Shown: piece by piece, positions 54,400 to 64,000 of the stretch
How positions within the stretch are numbered: the first letter of the stretch is position 1
How the letters are laid out: every line of letters starts with the position of its first letter
Assembly (NCBI GenBank): GCA_030522415.1
Contig: CM060113.1
Location: 8,430,065 to 8,494,064, forward strand
Direction: 5' to 3'
DNA: 64,000 nucleotides
Origin: Channallabes apus
Taxonomy: Eukaryota > Chordata > Actinopteri > Siluriformes > Clariidae
The notes under the pieces: generated by a model
Databases searched by the model: none
Told to the model about the DNA's origin: nothing
The model's input: only the letters and a program-made list of their open reading frames with translations
Translations under genes and position numbers: made by a program

Positions 54400-54703
54400 C
54401 CACCTGTAGGAGGCGCTGTGCTAATTCCGTCTTCTACTATCTTACGGTTGTGCCGTTGCAAAATGGCGTCAGATTGAACACGTAGTGCACTACGTAGGAC
54501 GTAGAATCTTGTAGGAGACACGCCCTACATAGAGCGTCGGGATAGGGACTAGGAAGCAGATTGGGATCGAGCCCGAGTCTGAACTCTGCTGACTTCCTTT
54601 TATTGCAGGGTTTAATGGCGGTGAGCGGTAGATAGCGGGGGAAGAGTTGTGTTTCGCCCACTTTGGCCACACTGAACCCGCAGCTTAAGCCTGTTTAGAG
54701 ACG
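54400..54703 (+). promoter_or_regulatory. ctbp2 promoter and non-coding leader exon (boundaries approximate)
   Basis: Two YY1-type motifs (AAAATGGCGTC near 54460 and TTTAATGGCGGTG near 54612) and CpG-containing sequence precede a clean donor (GAGACG then GTGAGA) at 54703/54704. This would splice to the acceptor at 57502. A self-complementary stretch near 54481-54500 (CGTAGTGCACTACG) sits within the promoter. The transcription start is inferred. Confidence 0.5.
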
Positions 54704-55727
54704 GTGAGAGAAACTTTACTTTCTTTCCTGATGACTGGATTAATGGTTTAAACGAGAGGAGCAAACTCGTTTTACTGTGGAAACTGATCTGATGAGCGGG
54801 AGAGCGAGGGCTTGCTGTTTGTATCCACACTTTAGCATTAGCATTAACTAGCGTGGACCAGCGCCTTGAAAAGCTTCCAAGCAACAAGCACTCCAGGAAG
54901 TCAATTAAGACGAATTGTAAAACTGTAAAAGTTATTATTTCTCGCGTGTAATGTTAAGTATTGACCCGAGGTGCTATTTCTGTATAGTTAGTGCGAGTTG
55001 CTGGCCAGTTTTAGCCATATTTAGCCAGCAAGTTGCTAAGAAGTTTGGTGTTAGCCGAGCCGCCCGGTCATTTCATATATGTTTGATATGTAAATATGTT
55101 TGTTTGTTTTCCGCATTAACAGTTTCATAGAGTCACGGAGTTGATGTGATGGTGTGTAGAAATAACGCAAAAAAAAAAATTAAATGAAAAAGTCAGCCAG
55201 AGGTCTGTTTAACACCACAGACTGCGGTGGGAGTGTTAGCACACATTAGCTTAGCTTAGCAGAGTGTAGTGGAAGTGTAAAAGTTCGTGGTGGTGTTCTA
55301 AACAAACCCGAAATCCGTTAAACTTGTTTTAAAAAAAAAGGAGTGAAGGAAGTTTCCGGCTCCGAGGCTAATCACAGAGCCGTATCAGTGCGCTCGTGCG
55401 TTATCGTTTCTATAGCAACAGCTCGTGCGGGTAATTAGGTTATCGTTTCTATAGTAACAGCGATAGATCGTTGGAGCTTAACGGTGAGCTGTGGTGTTTA
55501 ACAAGTAAGGAATAAGATGTGACATTCTGTGATGTGATATATGAAAATAGTTCATGTTGCAAAGTGTGTGTGAGATTTTCTTGTGCTGGCAGATGTTCAC
55601 TGTTGTCTCCTTACATTAAATAAAAATTTAACTTATAACAACTTAACTAAATAAATTACCGTCACTGATTCCGCACCTTAAATTGCGATAGGGCTGCATT
55701 ACGATAAACTACAATTCATTAAATATG

Positions 55728-56700
55728 TATGAGGGCAAGTCAAACTTCGAACTCTGGATGTGGAATTTTTTTAATGTTTGAATTTTAAAATTTTATTCGG
55801 TAACTTTCAGAAAAGACAAACGTAATTTTTCGACCTCGCCTTTCAATACACTTTGTCCGTGTGTCCATCAACAAGCTTTCATATTGCTACATAAAAAATG
55901 TTTTGGGCTGAGTTGCGATCCACGAATGCTCCACCGTCTTCACTTCATCAGAAGTGAATCTTGGTCAGCGTTGGGTTGCTCACAGTAGAACGAATATATT
56001 TGGAAGCTATAGTGAGGATGCTTTAACACCTCAAAATGAAGTTTGCGAGCAAAAGCAAGCGAATGGGCATCTTGCGAGCTCGCGATACTCTTGCATTAGC
56101 AGTCTTCTGTTGAAGTTTAGGCTTCAGTTCTTCAATAAGTATCTCACTGTAACAAGCACTGTTAATTGTAAAAAAAAATTTTCCTGATAATGTTCCAGTA
56201 CTGGCCCTTGAGAATCCCTAAAAACTATAAATGTTGATGAATTTTCCAGCTGATTGTTGGTTTCTGAACTTTTTCTCATCTCTGCGATTGTGGATGTTTC
56301 CGTTCCGTACTCTGTCGTTTACTCTCAGGCTCGAAGTGATGAATCTGTGTCTCGTCACTACTAGTGATAGTCTTTTAAGAAACTTTCACCTTCCTCAGAG
56401 TATCAGTCCAAATTTTGTTTGCAGATATCCAAACATTACTTTTTACACTCTTCTGTGAGTTGTTTCAGTACCAGGTACACCCTCAGACCACAAAAAACAA
56501 ATCACTGCAGGCTGCTCTTCTTTCTTGCAAATCACAAATGAGCCATCTATATTTGCTCGCACCACAGTTACAAATAAATGTTCACACCTGCGCAGCAGTG
56601 ACTGTAGACAGTGGCCTTGAAAGGAAAGCGATGATACGACAGTACAGCCAGCATAAGTTTTAATATAACCGGAGTGTGGATCGTTTTTCACTCACTCTTG
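55728..56700 (-). mobile_element. Mariner-like transposon relic in ctbp2 intron 1
   Basis: Read on the minus strand, 56340-56230 gives a degraded SDETQIHHFEPESKRQS block and 56220-56180 VFRDSQGPVLEHYQE. Then INSACYSE follows near 56150. These are the signature segments of mariner transposase (DD34D). Stops and frameshifts interrupt it throughout. The left end TGAGGGCAAGTCAAAC resembles a mariner terminus. Confidence 0.7.
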
Positions 56701-56867
56701 TATAAGAGGTTATAGATGACTTGGTAAACTTTCTTTATCTTTTATGCTCGTAAGCTGAGAGTAAACTTGACAAGGAATCAAAATCAGACAGTCGGTGGGG
56801 CTTTTTCTGAAACAGGGAGGAGTTTGTGCCAGACGACTGAGCAGATCTTGTTGGAGTTTGTGCATTC

Positions 56868-57090
56868 TGAAGGAGGGAGGGAGGGGATAAATGGACCCTC
56901 TGAAGGTGGGAGGGAGTGGTTTGGTGGGCCCTCGGAGGGAGGGAGGGGTTTGTAGAGCACTCTGAATGAGGAAGGGAGGGGTTAGTGGGCCCTCGGTGGG
57001 AGTTGTTTAGTGGGCCCTCGGAGGGAGGGGTTTGGTGGGCCCTCGGAGGGAGGGGTTTGGTGGGCCCTCGGAGGGAGGGAGGGGTTTGTT
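56868..57090 (+). repeat. G-rich minisatellite, about 25-bp unit
   Basis: Repeats of GGGCCCTCGGAGGGAGGGG plus TTTGGT are clearest at 57014-57090 (units of 25, 25 and 29 bp), with more diverged units upstream. The GGGAGGGAGGGG runs could form G-quadruplexes on the + strand, i.e. in the transcript. It lies about 410 bp before the first ctbp2 coding exon. Confidence 0.85.
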
Positions 57091-57538
57091 AGGGAAATGC
57101 CATGCATCCATTCATACAGTTAAGAAACGATTGACAATTTTTTTGGCAAATTACTGTTGGGTAAAGGAATAAGGCACTTTGGTATGCGCTATCAAGAGAA
57201 ATAATTTTGTTTTGTTCTGTTTTAAAGTCCATCAAGTTAACAGACTGCTTTTTCTTTACCCAGGTGCTTTTTAAAGGTGTTGATTGATTTGCCTGAGGTG
57301 AGTGTAATTTTTATCATCTCAAATTGTTTTGTTTGTTTTCAGTGTTTGTATGAACGTGCTTGTTCATTTCAGTTTTCCTCTTGGATTTGATTGCAGGTTG
57401 AACGAGTGTTTTCTTTCCTGTTGTGGACGAACCCGGACTCGGTTCTGTGATTTTATTTATCCCCACCCCCTCACCCCCCTTTTTGTTTTTCCCTTGACGT
57501 AGCCGGTTCTTGTAAAGAACCACCAGTCAATAGCTCTG

Positions 57539-57587
57539 ATGGACAAACACAAAGTCAAGCGGCAGAGACTCGACCGCATCTGTGAAG
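57539..57587 (+). CDS. ctbp2: C-terminal-binding protein (CtBP2-like), first coding exon only
   Basis: CtBP proteins are NAD(H)-binding dehydrogenase-like transcriptional corepressors. This exon encodes MDKHKVKRQRLDRICE followed by one base of the next codon, then a GTGAGT donor at 57588. It matches the canonical vertebrate CTBP2 N-terminus (MAL-x-DKHKVKRQRLDRICEG), which carries a basic nuclear-localisation-type cluster. The acceptor is at 57501-57502 (TTGACGTAG), so the exon runs 57503-57587. The family start three codons upstream reads ATA here, so I placed the start at the next ATG. The remaining exons (the D2-HDH catalytic domain) lie past the right edge. CTBP1 normally has a different first exon, hence the ctbp2 call; the fish paralog (a or l) is not resolved. 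Confidence 0.8.
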
Positions 57588-57984
57588 GTGAGTTCAGACT
57601 GTTCCACACACACATGCACTCACACATGCACTCACACTCTGAACTCGATATCACGGTTATGGGTGCATTATGATGATGATTATGGAGGATGAAATAAACA
57701 TCAGAAATGTTTTGCTCAGTAATGACATTTTTCAGAAACTTTCATTTATGGCGGTTTGCCTTTGCAGGAAACAAATGTTTTGTCTTTCTGATACTTTTGT
57801 CTCAGTATTGTGTAAATCTCCGAATGAAAAATGTGACCCTGTGAATTGATTGTTAATCTCAGATGATGCACATACTGGAGATGAATTAATTAATATAATG
57901 AAGTTCTCAAGTCTTTCATCTGCTGCCTCAGTGGCTGGGAAATGATCAGAGCACCAGATGTTTGTCTAAAAACTGCTCGTTCAT

Positions 57985-58180
57985 ATGGTTATGGTTTTAA
58001 TTCATCGATAAGCTCATATTCACTGTATGGCCAGATATTTAGTGACTACTCGACAGTCACACCTATTGAACTGGACCACTTGACATCAACAAATGCGCTT
58101 ATCGCTGAATTCACACACACACGCGCACAATTCCTACAGGATCTAGTGGAGAGCTTTCCCAAGATTGGAGCTTAATACAA
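57985..58180 (+). mobile_element. Tc1-like relic (C-terminal end of transposase)
   Basis: The + strand reads LTSTNALIAEF and LQDLVESFPK, matching the end of the Tc1 transposase (family pattern LTNAL-x-AEW...LVESLPRR). The N-terminal and catalytic parts are absent. It is of the same style as the 12030-12500 remnant. Confidence 0.55.
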
Positions 58181-58589
58181 CATTATAAAGAGATTAAATC
58201 GTATGGTTACAAAGCTGATACGTCAGGCCTTAATGAAGTTTAGGCCGTGTAGTGTGTTCTAATTCACGGATACATCTTTAATGCAGTGTATGAACATGTA
58301 TGACAGTTTGCTAGGAAATGAACAACTTGATTTTTTTTTTTATCACTTTTGTGTGTATGTATTTATTTATTTATTTATTTATTTATTTTTGAATATTTTA
58401 TCAATTAAATTCTTAAGTATTTTTCCCCATCTTCCCCAAATATAAATAAAATAATATATATATACAGTGTATTGTGTATATTTTGTGAACTAAATTCTTA
58501 GTTAAATTGAGAAGATGGGGGGGAAAAATATATTTTTTTTCTCAACTTTTAATTTAATTCACAAAATATATTCAATAGAACAGCAAAAA

Positions 58590-58651
58590 CATACACACTC
58601 CAGGAAAAGAAAAACTTATAAATACTTAAGTTCTAATTTTACTGCTATGTT

Positions 58652-58742
<91 letters not shown>

Positions 58743-58820
58743 ATATTTAGTGTTATTAGATATAGTCTTATATTTTTTTTACTGAAGTGTGTATAATTTT
58801 TTTGTCTGACTGTGTGTAAT
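58590..58820. repeat. Palindromic MITE, third copy, with a long (TA)n
   Basis: Left arm ACATACACACTCCAGGAAAAG and right arm CTGAAGTGTGTATAATTTTT are inverse, and the outer end GTCTGAC matches the 49476 copy. A (TA)n tract of about 75 bp (58658-58735) fills the middle. Confidence 0.6.
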
Positions 58821-59569
58821 GTGTGAATATATTTTGTGAATTAAAAATGATTTTTCATTATCAATAACGCACAGTCATGTTTAATTACCTGAAGACTAAA
58901 GACATTTGCACTTAAAATCTGCTGAAATCATGTAAGTCAGAGTTAAAAGATTGAATGCGTCCAGTTTCAGTTCTGCAGTGTTTTCTAGAACGAATGTGTT
59001 CAGATGTCTGTGCTTTCACTCGAACGCCCCGGGGCTTTGTTCTGAACATGACCCTGTGCTCGTACATCAAAGTCCTTCCCATAAGTGAAGAGTGTGTGTG
59101 TGTGTAAGCCGTGTAAGAGGTAGTGTAGTAGTAAAGTGTACTTATCACACACCGAACATGGAACACTTGAGTCAGAAGTAAGAACTGCTATTGATTTTCC
59201 TGATTTATATAAAGGTATGGTGTTAAAATCAGAGTCAGCATTTATACACATTTGTGTCTTACGGTGTTCATAGCTTGTTTATAGTTTTCATGCAGTTTCA
59301 CGGCGTTATAAGTAAATATAGTGTTTTAATTTATTCAGTCAGGATATTCACGTTTTAAGTGCCTTTCGAGAGCTCTAGAAGTCGATAGTGTTGCGTCATG
59401 AAAAAAATGTTAAAGTATTTGACTAAATGAACCTGATGTCATTTACTTATTTGTAATGGTTTGACTGTGTAACAGTTTGACCATTGATTCTCAAGCATGA
59501 ATATTAATGTTGTAATGTTCAGAGATAATCCTGGTTCACATGGTTATACAGGTGTCTGCGCGCTAATAG

Positions 59570-59770
59570 GAGGCGTGGTGGCGTAGTGGTTAGGACCGTG
59601 GCCTCGTGGCTCCAGGGTCAAGGGTTCGATCCCCGCCTTGGGTGTGTGTGTGTTTTGAGTTTTCATGTTCTTCCTGTGCTTGGTGGGTTTCTTCTGTGTT
59701 CTCCGGTTTACCCTAGAGACTTGTACAGTGGCTCGTGAGTTTTCATCAAGTTGGTCAGTGATGACTTCTG
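59570..59770 (+). repeat. tRNA-derived SINE, diverged
   Basis: GCGTAGTGGTTAGGACCGTG (A box) and GGGTTCGATCCCCGCC (B box) are clear; the body keeps CTTGGTGGGTTTC. The tail is lost. The stretches 58820-59560 and 59780-60980 contain nothing recognised beyond T runs and a (GT)n near 60917. Confidence 0.7.
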
Positions 59771-60995
59771 TTAATTACTGCGCGGATTATCCAGTTAAAG
59801 GTTTTTAATGTATGAGCATGTTTAAATCCAAATGCTGACTTGATTTATTTTAATTTAAGCAGGTCAGTGTGTTTATAGAGCACCTACAAATTTCGTATAT
59901 GGTCTAAAAAAAAGCGTATAAATACCTTTTTTTTTTTTTTTTTTTTTTTTTTTATGGTGTAAACCCTAGATATACCCCCAAAACACTTTAATTTCTTTTC
60001 TAACTCGGCTTAATACATTACAGCCTTTTTAAAATGTTTATTATTTTTTTTAGGGTAAAGGTAAACCCGTATAGTGTCTCCCACAGTGCTAGAATGTAAA
60101 ATACAGATGTTACCCTATATGTACTGTAATTCATGCAGGCATGTTTTCTTTGGTATGCTCTGTTGTATTCTTTGGTATCAGTATTGTAGAGTAAATACAG
60201 TAATAATTCACCGTCCCAAGCCATGTTTTCCTCTACGGTCGCTTTGTGTTCTTTCTACTTACTGAAAAATGTGTGCAGTATTATATTTTATATGGACATT
60301 TAGCTGAATTTACATTAATATTTGTTACAAAATTTGTAAATTTATATTGTTCTTAATAGTTTAGCGTTAAAACATGAATATTTATGTTGCCATAGGACAA
60401 AAATTGCGGAGGAAAATATTGTGGTTGAAATTGAAAATTGTGGGGGTTTTCGTGAACATAGTTCAAAGGAATAATGCGGCTCTGAACCGCGACTTCACAG
60501 GGGTTGTATTGTTCTATGTGAATCTTTGATGTATATGTATGATCTTAGTATGCATCACAACATCTAGGTTCTATAAGCGATATAAATGACCTAATAAATT
60601 AAATATTACTAAAATGTTAAATATTTTAATTAGTTTGAAACTTGATTACTGTTGGTAATTATTAAACACACAGACCACTGAAATGAAGGACCAACATAAA
60701 GTGTAAAGCTGAAACAAGTTTTTTGTTATGTTGTGTTAAGAAATTTGTGAAAGGCATCAGAAAAGAAAGATATTTTCCATATTGATTATATTTTCTAGTC
60801 CTTACTGGTTTACTATTATTCATTCACTATTATTATTATTCAGTGAGGAAAGTCATCAAATATTTCATTCAGCTCTGTTTTTACGTTTCCCTGGTTTACA
60901 CAGTGCCACTCAAACGTGTGTGTGTGTGTGTGTGTGTGTTCATACACCGAGGCTACTGGGCTCATACGGTATAACATCAACCAGTTAATTAGCTA

Positions 60996-61873
60996 CAGTT
61001 GAGTCCAAAATTTGCATCCCTTTACTTTTTAAATAGTAAAAAAAAATTAAGACAAAAGAGGAATTTTTTCATTTTTTCCCCCCAGGGGGGGGGGGGGCAG
61101 TCTCAGGCAGTTTGCTGAGGGCAACAGGATCAGGAAAACGGCTTTCAACATGAAATTGGTAAACCTGGAGAGGGACATCCGCGAAATATCTTGAGAATGA
61201 AGGCGTAAAACCAGTTATTTCAAGCACAGTATGGTGATGAGACTGTAGACACAGTAAAACATTTCATTAAAAAAAAAGCCAATATATGAGTTTGATCAGT
61301 CCTGGAGGCGAAACTGTGTATTAGTATTTTGTAAAAACTAATGTAAATATTTAGAAACGATACGGAAATTACGTAAAATATGAAATACACATAAAATTTT
61401 TTATTCATGTCATTCCTTTTGGCATCGGCTGCATTACAAAAAGAAACTGAAAGTGGCTCCGTTTTCTTCTCGCTACTTTTTTGTGCTTCTTGAACAACAA
61501 CAACAACAACAACAACAAAACCCTTAATAAACGTGCATCGCTTGTCTTTCCACTGACTCAAACAAGTTTTGAAAGGCTCCCGGTGCGCGCAACGTAGATG
61601 AAAGCTGGCGTTCAGCTCAGTGCTGAAACGTCTTTGCACGCCGATGCAAATTAGTTTGGTTCCTAAGGCGAGGTGTTTGTATGCATTTTATAAGTGGGAT
61701 GAAAAATTATATACAGAACAAAAGTTTCATTATTTTCCTGTAGCTTTTATTTTATACATGCCTTAACTGTTTTTTTTTTTTTTTCTTTCTTTTTCCGGAA
61801 ACTTTCTGTACTATCTGAATTAAATATTTTTTTCAGGCCAAAAAATAGGTATGCAAACTTTTGCGCTCAACTG
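60996..61873. mobile_element. Tc1/mariner-type non-autonomous element
   Basis: Ends CAGTTGAGTCCAAAATTTGC and GCAAACTTTTGCGCTCAACTG are inverse with a few mismatches, and TA flanks both sides (60994-60995, 61874-61875). The interior holds a G run (61085-61097) and a CAA repeat, but no transposase. Confidence 0.75.
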
Positions 61874-61879
61874 TAGTCC

Positions 61880-64000
61880 TGTTGGTTATATTTGACCAAG
61901 TTAGGATGCAGAAGTTAAGTAAAGCTCGCGTTTGGTCTTTATTCTGCAGGAATTCCCCATCGTTAACGCTCGATAGTCAGTCGCTCCTTATCATGAACAG
62001 CGTACTGGGTCGGCGCTTAAGTAAGAGCGAGTTATTTTCACTCTGCTAGTCATTGATTTCTCGCCTGTTAGACTTTGCTGATGAGTCAGTTTCTGTCTGA
62101 CTGCCTTGTGCTGAGGTTGAAGATTTATTTTTTTTCCTTAGTTTACTTGTATTGCAGGAAGATGCTGCGGTGGTTCATCAGTATTCGCTCAGAACGCAGT
62201 CGCCCAGATGAACGGATGACGCAAAATGATTGATCTGATCGATCAGTGGTACTGGTTATGATCTCTCTAATAAAATAAGCAGTACAGACATATACCAGTG
62301 TTGGTATCACTCTGTATGTAATGTCACGGCACATCTTTGATCTGATTATTGTTCGAGTGGTGTGCGTGCGTGTGTACAGATAAAGCTCTTGTGCAGACTA
62401 GCGGAGATGCAGAGCTCTCGTCTTTATCTGCGCTCCTTCCTGTTCTTCAGTTCGTCGAGGGGCCTCTCAGGCTCAGCGCCGCTGAAGTGCTGTAGGAACA
62501 ATAAGGACCTAAATGCGTCGCTCCAGCTATTTCTGGAGCTCTCAACACCCCGTTCCCTACAGCAGGCCGTGTTTCTGCATTTAAACGTCCTGCTGAAATT
62601 CTAGGCAGCGTAAAGGAATCCGAGCGCTTCGTGACCGGGACACGGCGTACACCCAGCTCCTCACCCATCACCTCGAGTCATCTCCGAGCCAGCAGGTGAT
62701 GAAATAACATTGTGCACGACATTCGATCTGTCGTCATGCTCAGGGAAAAATAACAGCAGCCCATGATGGTTGCAAGATACCGGAGTAATATCGCAGAGTG
62801 TTGTCGGGAGGAACAGGCAATAAATACGCCTCGCTTTTTCAGTCACGCCAGAGATTTTGTCCGATAGACTTTTAAAAATTCGAGAGTCTTGGAAAATCCT
62901 CAGAGCTTAACAGGAGTTACAGGTCGCCACGCCACACCTTGTCTTATTAGTAGGCTGAATCGCCACACTGACTCTGAAATTAATTGTACCTTTATAATGG
63001 AGATGAACCGGTCGATATGATCAGCAATCAGAATCGGATATCGATCTTCCGTTTTCTCTAAACATTAAGCGAAACCCACTCAAAACACAGCGAGTGCAAA
63101 TTAGTGGAAAATCATGTGCATCAAAAGTCCCACATGGCCATGTTGGAAGCAGCACATGCCTGTAATAAAATTGTCCCTGGTTATTAGCCACAAAATGTCC
63201 ACCTTAAAGTTTTGCTCCTCGTTTGCGATGTGTCAGCTGCTTAGGAAAGATAAAAAAAATAAAAAAAACACCCTGCATGTGGTTTTTCTTTCTCGTGCTG
63301 CAGCTGTTTGTCACAGGAGTCCAGTAGATTTTTTGTTACATTTTTCAGTAATCTTGTCTGGTCTTGACTTTGATTGCTACTTGACAGCTCTGATTTTTCT
63401 CTCATCACCAAGTTATCTTAGGGGAAATGTGTTGGATTAATGATGGAACTAAAAGTCGACGTAGGTTAACTCAAACCCATCAAAAAACAATCCTAAAGTA
63501 AATCTCACTTTGTGCGCTGGCATGAAGAAGTCGCTTGCATCAATAATATTCCTTCAGTCTGATTAAAATCATTTAGATTAGAGACTTTACTGTATCTGTT
63601 TGCGTGGACTCGGATCTGATAAGTTGAAAAAAATGTTTGGTTTTTTTTTGACGTCTGAAAAGTCTTCCTGCTTACTGTGAAGAGTTTAATCTGCAGAAAA
63701 TCTTTGTCTGACAAATCCCACCCTATGTCTTGTGATTGGTTACATGAATTAGATCTAATCTACGATTGGTTAGATGATTTACGGAGTGTGAAACGCGAGA
63801 CAATCCGTGCTGCTTCTTCTTCTGACAAAGACCATGACGGAGTGGACAGGTGGGGGGGACAGTTGTTCTCATGGGTCAGGAACGGGAGGAAAGTTCCCCT
63901 CCCCCCGGGGCAAATTTAACGCAGAAATTATTTATTTATTCCACCAAGAGAGAAATCGATCGAAACATTTAGAGAAGACATGTAAATGAAGTAAGATATC
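61880..64000. other. ctbp2 intron sequence to the window edge
   Basis: No exon with conserved CtBP sequence and no repeat with clear ends were found. The short open frames have no recognisable domains. Confidence 0.5.

Noticed and set aside
61085..61097. G run as a regulatory signal
   Set aside because: A simple homopolymer inside a Tc1/mariner-type element; nothing else supports function.

Overview
The window reads as teleost fish nuclear DNA, with a catfish-like (otophysan) flavour. The protein-coding exons are split by GT-AG introns and match vertebrate families. The introns and spacers are packed with teleost-type Tc1/mariner, hAT, Harbinger-like, L2-clade LINE and tRNA-derived SINE elements plus AT/GT microsatellites. 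The species cannot be fixed from the sequence alone. There are no operons, phage genes, CRISPR arrays or bacterial features.

Three host genes lie on the + strand. (1) kdm2a (CDS 7296-27449, 22 coding exons, about 1268 aa) encodes a JmjC H3K36 demethylase with CXXC, PHD, F-box and leucine-rich-repeat modules. It has a non-coding leader and a CCAAT/YY1-type promoter near 6.15-6.49 kb and a poly(A) signal near 28.18 kb. (2) ankrd13d (CDS 35080-48995, 16 coding exons, about 628 aa) encodes an ankyrin/ubiquitin-interacting-motif endocytic adaptor. (3) A CtBP family gene, most like ctbp2, has its promoter and leader near 54.4-54.7 kb and its first coding exon at 57539-57587; the rest lies beyond the right edge. 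kdm2a and ankrd13d are also close neighbours in human 11q13, with GRK2 between them. No GRK2-like exon was recognised here; the spacer is filled by transposons.

Layout: 1-2.8 kb L2 retrotransposon, foldback sequence and a Tc1 remnant; 2.8-6.1 kb intergenic with a Tc1 relic, a SINE split by a hAT element that itself holds a solo LTR, and another SINE; 6.1-28.2 kb kdm2a, whose introns hold a 1000-bp hAT element, Tc1 remnants with a hAT insertion, a 2-kb L2 copy, a nearly intact Tc1 element and SINEs; 28.2-34.2 kb a degraded L2 copy interrupted by two separate Tc1 elements, then a SINE interrupted by a Harbinger-like element; 34.2-49.4 kb ankrd13d, with a hAT-in-hAT nest in one intron; 49.4-54.4 kb intergenic with Tc1 relics, L2 tails and SINEs; 54.4-64 kb the ctbp2 5' part, with a mariner relic, a G-rich minisatellite and other repeats in its introns.

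The most informative non-gene signal is the nested, datable insertion record, in which many elements carry exact target-site duplications. Other points of interest are two Tc1 copies sharing one inactivating frameshift, a Harbinger-like element carrying a start codon and splice donor, a displaced ctbp2 start codon, and a NAGNAG acceptor in ankrd13d. No clearly novel biological system was identified. All of this was read by eye without alignment or database search, so family names rest on recognised motifs.
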